Assembly (NCBI GenBank): GCA_937895985.1
Contig: CALBKL010000231.1
Span: 1-6,993, forward strand
DNA: 6,993 nucleotides
Reading direction: 5' to 3'
Origin: an uncultured Solobacterium sp.
GTDB lineage: Bacteria > Bacillota_I > Bacilli_A > Erysipelotrichales > Erysipelotrichaceae
In this document: positions 1-5,190 of the stretch, piece by piece
How positions within the stretch are numbered: position 1 is the first letter of the stretch
How the letters are laid out: each line of letters begins with the position of its first letter
Position numbers and translations under genes: made by a program
Notes under the pieces: generated by a model
Database searches by the model: none
Seen by the model: the letters and a program-made list of their open reading frames with translations, nothing else
Told to the model about the DNA's origin: nothing

Positions 1-890
1 GTTGTAGTAACTTTGACTTCAACATATTCAAGCATGCTTCACGGTTTTGAATCTGTGAACGCTGAGATTGGCAGAATACTGTAATTCCACTTGGAATATG
101 TGTCATGCGTACCGCAGAGTCTGTCTTGTTGATGTGCTGTCCACCAGCACCGGAAGCTCTCATTGTGATAACTTCCAAATCTTTATCATCAATTTCAATT
201 TCAAGATCATCTTCAAACTCAGGCATAATTTCTACTGACGCAAAAGAAGTATGTCTTCTTGCGTTTGAGTCAAATGGTGAAATACGTACCAAACGATGTA
301 CACCACTTTCTGCCTTCAGATAACCGTAAGCCATAGGACCTTGGATCAGGACGGAACAGGATTTCATACCTGCTTCTTCACCCTCTTGATAATCCATTAG
401 TTCAATCTTAAAGCCTTTCCTTTCAGCCCAGCGCATATACATACGATATAACATTGAGGCCCAGTCCATCGCTTCTGTACCACCAGCACCTGGGTGAATT
501 TCTAAAATAGCATTGTGATCATCATACGGACTAGACAATAGAACCTGAATTTCAAACGCTTCAAACTTCTTCATTGTCTCAGTGTATTCATCACTAATTA
601 ACTCATTCATATCTTCATCAAAAGAAGATGATAGTTCACTGATCCCTTCGCTTAATTCCGCAAACGCATCAGTTAAGGAATGGTGGGTTTCAATTAAAGC
701 TTTTAACTGATTACTCTCACGAATAATTTTCTGTGCCTTCTTCTGATCATTCCAAAAGTCAGCTTCTGCCATTAAGGCATTGTTTTCTGCTAAACGTTTC
801 TCTTTCCCTTCTAAGTCAAAGAGAGTGGCCAAGCGACTCCAATTTTGCTTGGCACTGAGAAACGCTCTGTCTCATCTCATACAATTCCAT
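1..890 (-). CDS. prfB: Peptide chain release factor 2 (RF2), programmed +1 frameshift, C-terminus off the window
   Basis: RF2 recognises UAA and UGA in the ribosomal A site and triggers peptidyl-tRNA hydrolysis. Frame 0 starts at ATG 890-888 and gives 24 codons (MELYEMRQSV...) ending CTT, then UGA at 818-816. Skipping one base (T818) opens a frame of 272 codons, from GAC at 817-815 to the window edge, for 296 visible residues. The shifted frame reads DLEGKEKRLAENN..., then IHPGAGGTEAMDWASMLYRM. It contains the RF2 anticodon-like tripeptide SPF at residues 204-206 (in RISPFDSNARRH) and the catalytic GGQ at 249-251 (in RASGAGGQHINKTDSAVR). SPF rather than a PxT tripeptide makes it RF2, not RF1. 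Both motifs sit within about one residue of their E. coli positions, which supports the frame join. About 70 residues are missing from the C-terminus if the family length of about 365 applies. The start lies 2 nt after the secA stop, so the pair is probably co-transcribed and translationally coupled. Identification is secure. Confidence 0.96.
815..821 (-). promoter_or_regulatory. prfB programmed +1 ribosomal frameshift site (CTTTGAC)
   Basis: Read on the minus strand the site is CTT TGA C at codons 24-25. When RF2 is scarce, the slow UGA stop lets the ribosome slip from CTT to TTT and continue as GAC; when RF2 is plentiful, the 24-residue product terminates. This is the established RF2 autoregulation. 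CTT-TGA-C matches the E. coli and B. subtilis type site. The SD-like run (AGGGGG in E. coli) expected 3 nt before CTT is not visible: the nine preceding bases (830-822) read GGCCACTCT. Confidence 0.93.
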
Positions 891-892
891 GA

Positions 893-3244
893 TTACGCCT
901 CCTGTTCAGGTCCATCCACTACACGAATGTTCATACAGAACGCTACAATTTCACGTGAAATTGTACGCATCATATCCTCAAATAGGTTAAATCCTTCTGT
1001 GACATATGCCTGTAGAGGATTACTTTGCGCATAAGAACGTAAACCAATACCATCACGTAACTTTGACATTGTATCGATATGATTAGACCATGCACGGTCA
1101 ATCATACGTAATGAAACTTCCTTCTCGATTGGTAATACCTTATCTTTTACCTTTTCAATCTTCTGTTCATAATCAGACCAAGCCTGTTCCAAGCAGATAT
1201 CAACGACGTCATTTTCTGCTCGTCCTTCGATATCTTCTACGCGAACAACACCCTTGAATCCAATACCATCTAAAGCCGCAATGAGTTCATTTAAGTCTTG
1301 ATCTCTAGCTTCGCTATTGAAGTGTGCTGCAACAATATCAGAGATAACACGCTTAAACATATCGTGAATGACTGCATGAACATCATCATTTTCAAGAATA
1401 TAATTTCTTGTTTCATACATTGTTTCGCGCTGTTGACGCATGACATCATCATATTGTAATAACTGTTTACGAGCATCGTAGTTTACACCTTCTACACGAC
1501 GTTGTGCACCAGAAATAGAACGTGTAACTGTCTTAGATTCGATAACTGTATCACCAAGTTTTGCAAATAGTGCTTCCATGTGCTCAGCACCGAAACGTAC
1601 CATTAAATCATCCTGTACAGATACATAGAAACGTGACATACCCGGATCACCTTGACGACCAGAACGTCCACGTAACTGATTATCGATACGTCTTGATTCA
1701 TGTCTTTCAGAACCTAATACACAAAGACCACCTAACTCACGAACACCTTCCCCAAGTTTAATATCGGTACCACGACCAGCCATGTTAGTCGCAATTGTAA
1801 CTGCACCTCTTTGACCAGCCTTAGCGATAATATCTGCTTCACGTGCATTATTCTTAGCATTCAATACTTCGTGTGGAATATGACGTTCCTTTAAGTACTT
1901 AGAAATTAATTCAGAAGTTTCAACCGCAATTGTACCTACAAGTACCGGTTGACCTGCCGCATGACGTTCTACGACCTCGTCCACAAGTGCATTGAACTTT
2001 GCCTTCTTAGTACCATATACAGCATCTGGATAGTCAATACGTGCAACTGGACGGTTTGTAGGAATCTCATAAACGTACATATTGTAAATCTCTAGGAATT
2101 CTTCTTCCTCCGTCTTCGCCGTACCAGTCATACCGCAAAGTTTGTTATAGAGACGGAAGAAGTTCTGATATGTAATTGTCGCAAGAGTTGTTGTTTCTTG
2201 CTTGATAGAAATACCTTCCTTAGCTTCCACTGCCTGGTGTAAACCATCAGACCATTGTCTACCCTTCATCAAACGACCAGTATTTGGATCGACGATAACA
2301 ATCTCATCATTTTCTTCATCTACGACATACTCAATATCTCGTAACATCACATAGTTAGCCTTTAAAGCCTGATTGATGTGATGCAATAACTGCGTATGCG
2401 CTAGATTGAATAAGTTTTCAATACGGAAAGTAGCTTCTGCTTTTGCGGTACCTTTTTCCGTTAACTGAACTGTACGTGACTTAACATCCAATTCATAATC
2501 TTCATCTTTTACCAAACGCTTTACGAAACGGTCAGCCTGTAGATAAAGATTCGCTGTATCTTTCTTACCACCGGAAATAATCAATGGAGTACGAGATTCA
2601 TCAATCAAAATGGAGTCAACTTCATCGACCATCGCAACATTCAAGCCACGAAGTACACGGTCTTCAACGCGAGTCACCATGTTGTCACGTAGATAATCAA
2701 ATCCAAGTTCTGAGTTTGTTGTATATGTAATATCACAGGCATACGCTGCACGCTTTTGTGCCTTTGTTAATTGGCGAAGGTTTAAGCCAACTGTTAGGCC
2801 TAAGAAGCGGTGAATTTCTCCCATCCATGCGGAGTCACGTTCTGATAGATATTCGTTTACAGTTACAACATGAACACCTTTACCATCTAAGGCATTTAAA
2901 TATACCGCCATAACCGATGTCAAAGTCTTACCTTCACCTGTCTTCATTTCAGCGATATCGCCACCTTGCATAACAGCAGCACCCATGAGCTGAACAGGAT
3001 ATGGGAATTCACCGATTACTCTTCGGCAAGCTTCACGTGCTGTCGCAAACGCCTCCACAAAGATATCGTCTAATGTAGCACCTGCAGCGAGTTTTTCTCT
3101 CAAATAAGGTGTCATCGCTTTGAGTTCATCATCACTCTTTGCTTTATATTCTTCTTCCAGTTCTAAAACTGGTTTGATCTTCTTTTGAATCTGTTTTAAC
3201 TTACGGGCGTCTTCGTTGAATAATCGACTTAAAAAATTTGCCAT
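893..3244 (-). CDS. secA: Preprotein translocase ATPase SecA, lacking the C-terminal zinc-binding tail
   Basis: SecA is the cytosolic, membrane-associated motor that drives unfolded preproteins through SecYEG using ATP. Start ATG 3244 has SD GGAGG at 3253-3249, 4 nt upstream; the product has 783 residues. NBD1 carries the Walker A MKTGEGKT (100-107) and Walker B/DEAD-type DEVD (207-210, in MVDEVDSILIDESRTPLIISG). The preprotein cross-linking domain lies at roughly 221-370. NBD2 contains NMAGRGTDIKLG (487-498) and the arginine-finger motif QLRGRSGRQGDPG (523-535). The helical scaffold begins near YDARKQLLQYDDVMRQQRE (589-607), and the two-helix-finger region is at about 715-759 (RAWSNHIDTMSKLRDGIGLR onward). 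The protein ends at NIRVVDGPEQEA with no CxCxSGxxxxxCC/H metal-binding motif. It is about 60 residues shorter than B. subtilis SecA (841), a difference explained by the missing tail alone. The linked prfB and complete helicase motifs point to the housekeeping SecA1, not an accessory SecA2. Its own promoter lies upstream; prfB follows after 2 nt. Confidence 0.98.
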   Translation of the reverse strand: MANFLSRLFNEDARKLKQIQKKIKPVLELEEEYKAKSDDELKAMTPYLREKLAAGATLDDIFVEAFATAREACRRVIGEFPYPVQLMGAAVMQGGDIAEMKTGEGKTLTSVMAVYLNALDGKGVHVVTVNEYLSERDSAWMGEIHRFLGLTVGLNLRQLTKAQKRAAYACDITYTTNSELGFDYLRDNMVTRVEDRVLRGLNVAMVDEVDSILIDESRTPLIISGGKKDTANLYLQADRFVKRLVKDEDYELDVKSRTVQLTEKGTAKAEATFRIENLFNLAHTQLLHHINQALKANYVMLRDIEYVVDEENDEIVIVDPNTGRLMKGRQWSDGLHQAVEAKEGISIKQETTTLATITYQNFFRLYNKLCGMTGTAKTEEEEFLEIYNMYVYEIPTNRPVARIDYPDAVYGTKKAKFNALVDEVVERHAAGQPVLVGTIAVETSELISKYLKERHIPHEVLNAKNNAREADIIAKAGQRGAVTIATNMAGRGTDIKLGEGVRELGGLCVLGSERHESRRIDNQLRGRSGRQGDPGMSRFYVSVQDDLMVRFGAEHMEALFAKLGDTVIESKTVTRSISGAQRRVEGVNYDARKQLLQYDDVMRQQRETMYETRNYILENDDVHAVIHDMFKRVISDIVAAHFNSEARDQDLNELIAALDGIGFKGVVRVEDIEGRAENDVVDICLEQAWSDYEQKIEKVKDKVLPIEKEVSLRMIDRAWSNHIDTMSKLRDGIGLRSYAQSNPLQAYVTEGFNLFEDMMRTISREIVAFCMNIRVVDGPEQEA
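898..903 (-). promoter_or_regulatory. prfB ribosome binding site inside the end of secA
   Basis: On the minus strand AGGAGG lies 7 nt before the ATG at 890. It falls within the last secA codons (CAG GAG GCG, Q-E-A) just before the TAA. It is a perfect SD and fixes ATG 890 as the prfB start. Confidence 0.88.
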
Positions 3245-3280
3245 AATGCCTCCATATTTTTTATACTAAATAACTATTTT

Positions 3281-3309
3281 ATTATATATTTTCGGCATGT
3301 AAAAGGCAA
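3281..3309 (-). promoter_or_regulatory. Candidate sigma-A promoter of secA-prfB
   Basis: On the minus strand TTGCCT (-35, 3309-3304; 4/6 to TTGACA) is followed after exactly 17 nt by TATAAT (-10, 3286-3281; 6/6). Transcription would start near 3274, leaving a leader of about 30 nt before ATG 3244. An overlapping alternative, TTTACA-N16-TAAAAT, lies a few bases downstream. The -35 region sits about 35 nt after the comFC stop, so secA need not depend on comF transcription. This is a consensus match only. Confidence 0.6.
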
Positions 3310-3343
3310 TGAGACAAGCCTAGCCAATCCCTTAGGAATCTCT

Positions 3344-3970
3344 TTATTTCCAGAATATTTTACGCTTTTTCAGCCAAAGCCGATTTACACTAACCACATA
3401 GATAGCAATCTTACAATCATAACCCTTCAAACAACGTAACGCCCCTAACAAAGAAGCACCTGTTGTAATCGTATCATCTACCAACAAGATCTTCTTTGGC
3501 ACAACACAGTTTTTCTTTAGAACAATATTATCTGACATCTTCATACGCTCCTCTACACTACGATTTTTCTGATCAAAATCACTAACTTTTTCAAAAAGAT
3601 CTAACTGTCGCAAAGGTAAGGTAGAAAACATCTTTTCAAGATGATGAAACCCACGTTTCGCAATTTTTTCTTTAGAACTTGGTAAATAACAAACTGTATA
3701 ACTGAAAAACCGTAATGTTAACCACCACCGAAAAGGATATAGAAATACTGTTTTCAACGCTTCATCAAAACATTCCTTGTATTGAACTAGTAGTTTTGCA
3801 AAGGCATCATCGTAGATATAGCTAGCATATAGTTTATATCCGTGAAACTTCATATGAAACTTGATCTTACTTAAATGATTTCTGCAAGCATGACACAATG
3901 GATCATCATTCTCCAGTATATCGATGAAATCCCCCTCTCCTTTTTCCATTCCACACATTAAACAGCGCAT
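3344..3970 (-). CDS. comFC: Competence protein ComFC, phosphoribosyltransferase-like (ComF/GntX family)
   Basis: ComFC is a cytosolic partner of ComFA needed for uptake of single-stranded DNA during natural transformation in Bacillus and Streptococcus; its biochemical role is less certain than its genetic one. The 208-residue product has an N-terminal four-cysteine zinc finger (C3xxC6 and C26xxC29). It also has a family segment RGFHHLE (106-112) and a type I PRTase PRPP-loop motif LLVDDTITTG (162-171) near the C-terminus, the usual ComFC order. The length is slightly below the usual 220-240. The ATG at 3970 overlaps the end of comFA by 13 nt. Only a weak SD (GCAGG, about 10 nt upstream, inside comFA) precedes it, so translation is probably coupled to comFA. 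GntX-like paralogues share this architecture, but placement directly after comFA settles the name. The segment around 77-90 (FLYPFRWWLTLRFF) is unusually aromatic. Confidence 0.93.
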   Translation of the reverse strand: MRCLMCGMEKGEGDFIDILENDDPLCHACRNHLSKIKFHMKFHGYKLYASYIYDDAFAKLLVQYKECFDEALKTVFLYPFRWWLTLRFFSYTVCYLPSSKEKIAKRGFHHLEKMFSTLPLRQLDLFEKVSDFDQKNRSVEERMKMSDNIVLKKNCVVPKKILLVDDTITTGASLLGALRCLKGYDCKIAIYVVSVNRLWLKKRKIFWK

Positions 3971-5103
3971 ATTTGATTCGCCTGCTCAATCTTATTCTTA
4001 CAAAATTCTACTAGTTCTGTCTTTTCACTACACAAAAACAGTACATCACCTTCTGGAGATGTAAAACTTCTTCCTGCTCTACCTGCCATTTGAATTAGCC
4101 CAGCTTCATCAAAGACAGAATGATTCGCATGCCATACACAGATATCTGCTTTAGGGATAGTCACACCTCTTTCTAGAACCGTTGTCGCTATTATCACGCC
4201 CTTTGGGTTTTGTTTGAAATGATATATGATTTCATCCCTATCTTCACTTTCACTTGTACAGACATAACATTGTATAAAGACATTAAGAATAAACCCTAAC
4301 ATCTTAGCTATTCTAATTGTTGGCACAAAGATAATTCTAGGATTGCATGCATGTTTGTTTATCCATCGAATGAGTATTAGAAATAATAGTATCGAGGGAT
4401 AAATAAATATTCTTGGAACTGGCAAATCATGCCCATGTGGACGCTTGTTCAATATGATATGATGCATCATTCCTTCTTTTACTCTACTTAAAAGATACGT
4501 ATCTGGTGTAGCAGTTAAATATATTATATTTCCTGTGCATGCATGTCTTACGATACCATGTAATACTTCATCTCCACGATACGGAAAGGCATCTGGTTCA
4601 TCTAAAATCAATAAAGAGAATTGACCTTGGTAACGATATAACTGATGCGTTGTACATATAATTAAATCACCATCAGTTTCATCTGTATGGCCACCACATA
4701 CCGCAACAATCTTTGCCTTTTTAAAATATATTCTTAATCTTTCGGCCAGTTCTAGTACAACCTGTCTTCTTGCAATCGCAAAACATACTTTACGCTTTTC
4801 ATTTAACGCATCTGCTATACTATCAAGCACCATTTCCGTTTTGCCAGCACCACAAACACACTCCAACAATACATCTTTTGTACGAATGTATTGTTGGCAC
4901 TCTTTGGATACTGCTTCTTGCAGTTTTGTTAGGGGATATTGCATAGTATATTCGCTACAATCATCGTGAATATCCTCAAGTTTACTATTTATTTCCTCTT
5001 CTAATAATAGTCTTCCAAAACCTATACATTTTCGACAATAATACCCATGGCTCCCTTTATAAAAATATGATTTTTGCGTATTACCACAACGTGGACATTT
5101 CAT
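3958..5103 (-). CDS. comFA: Competence DNA-uptake helicase/ATPase ComFA (short form)
   Basis: ComFA is a membrane-associated DEAD-box-like ATPase thought to drive single-stranded DNA through the ComEC channel. The 381-residue product begins with a four-cysteine zinc finger (C3PRC6, C23RKC26) characteristic of ComFA. Helicase motifs follow in order: Walker A GAGKTE (85-90), Ia-like region FAIARRQVVLELAERL (108-123), motif II DEPDAFPYRGD (168-178), motif III LTATP (196-200), motif V IIATTVLERGVT (304-315) and motif VI QMAGRAGR (338-345). PriA-like helicases share some motifs, but the N-terminal finger, the DAFPY tail of motif II and the downstream comFC identify ComFA. It is shorter than B. subtilis ComFA (about 460); the deficit lies largely before Walker A, where only about 58 residues follow the finger. 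Motif II is DEPD rather than the common DEVD/DEAD form; the catalytic acidic residues are kept. ATG 5103 has SD AGAGG at 5115-5111. The 87-nt upstream gap holds the previous gene's terminator and a 12-bp palindrome. Confidence 0.94.
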   Translation of the reverse strand: MKCPRCGNTQKSYFYKGSHGYYCRKCIGFGRLLLEEEINSKLEDIHDDCSEYTMQYPLTKLQEAVSKECQQYIRTKDVLLECVCGAGKTEMVLDSIADALNEKRKVCFAIARRQVVLELAERLRIYFKKAKIVAVCGGHTDETDGDLIICTTHQLYRYQGQFSLLILDEPDAFPYRGDEVLHGIVRHACTGNIIYLTATPDTYLLSRVKEGMMHHIILNKRPHGHDLPVPRIFIYPSILLFLILIRWINKHACNPRIIFVPTIRIAKMLGFILNVFIQCYVCTSESEDRDEIIYHFKQNPKGVIIATTVLERGVTIPKADICVWHANHSVFDEAGLIQMAGRAGRSFTSPEGDVLFLCSEKTELVEFCKNKIEQANQICAV

Positions 5104-5118
5104 TTATTCACCTCTAAA

Positions 5119-5130
5119 AATGTATACATT
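5119..5130. promoter_or_regulatory. 12-bp perfect palindrome upstream of comFA, possible operator or -10 element
   Basis: AATGTATACATT is its own reverse complement and ends 3 nt before the comFA SD. Its core TATACA, read on the minus strand, could act as a -10; the best -35 18 nt upstream (TGTGGA) is poor. I see no ComK-type AAAA-N5-TTTT box and no streptococcal ComX (CIN) box here. It is the only structured sequence between the upstream terminator and comFA, so it is the best place to look for comF control. The function is inferred. Confidence 0.35.
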
Positions 5131-5149
5131 GAAAACTATGAACTTCCAC

Positions 5150-5180
5150 AAAAAAGGTTGATAGTTTGAACTATCAACCT
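5150..5180 (-). terminator. Rho-independent terminator of the surface protein gene
   Basis: On the minus strand, 10 nt after the stop codon, AGGTTGATAGTT (5180-5169) and its perfect complement AACTATCAACCT (5166-5155) flank a 2-nt centre. A run of T follows (5154-5150). The 12-bp perfect stem plus U-tract is a strong intrinsic terminator and separates the surface protein unit from comFA-comFC. Confidence 0.9.
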
Positions 5181-5190
5181 AAAGTATTAC

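Noticed and set aside
105..323. Plus-strand ORF of 72 codons
   Set aside because: It is antisense to the RF2 coding region that holds GGQ and SPF, has no SD or family resemblance, and is a shadow of prfB.
815..821. Reading the prfB interruption as a pseudogene or sequencing error
   Set aside because: The break is exactly at the conserved CTT-TGA-C site near codon 25, and the downstream frame is intact with all RF2 motifs. That is the known programmed frameshift.
780..1034. Plus-strand ORF of 84 codons across the secA/prfB junction
   Set aside because: It is antisense to the ends of two secure genes, with no ribosome binding site and no recognisable protein features.
1291..1761. Two small ORFs (minus 1291-1476 and plus 1561-1761) inside secA
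   Set aside because: Both are out-of-frame products of the secA sequence, with no SD or plausible protein.
3301..3321. Possible terminator after comFC (AGGC / GCCT followed by TTTT on the minus strand)
   Set aside because: The stem is only 4 bp with a 10-nt loop and overlaps the secA -35 region. It is too weak to call.
4344..4546. Two copies of TGCATGCATGT in comFA (4344-4354, 4536-4546), considered as a DNA uptake word
   Set aside because: Both encode the same His-Ala-Cys tripeptide. Two copies of a self-complementary 8-mer within coding sequence are not evidence of an uptake signal.
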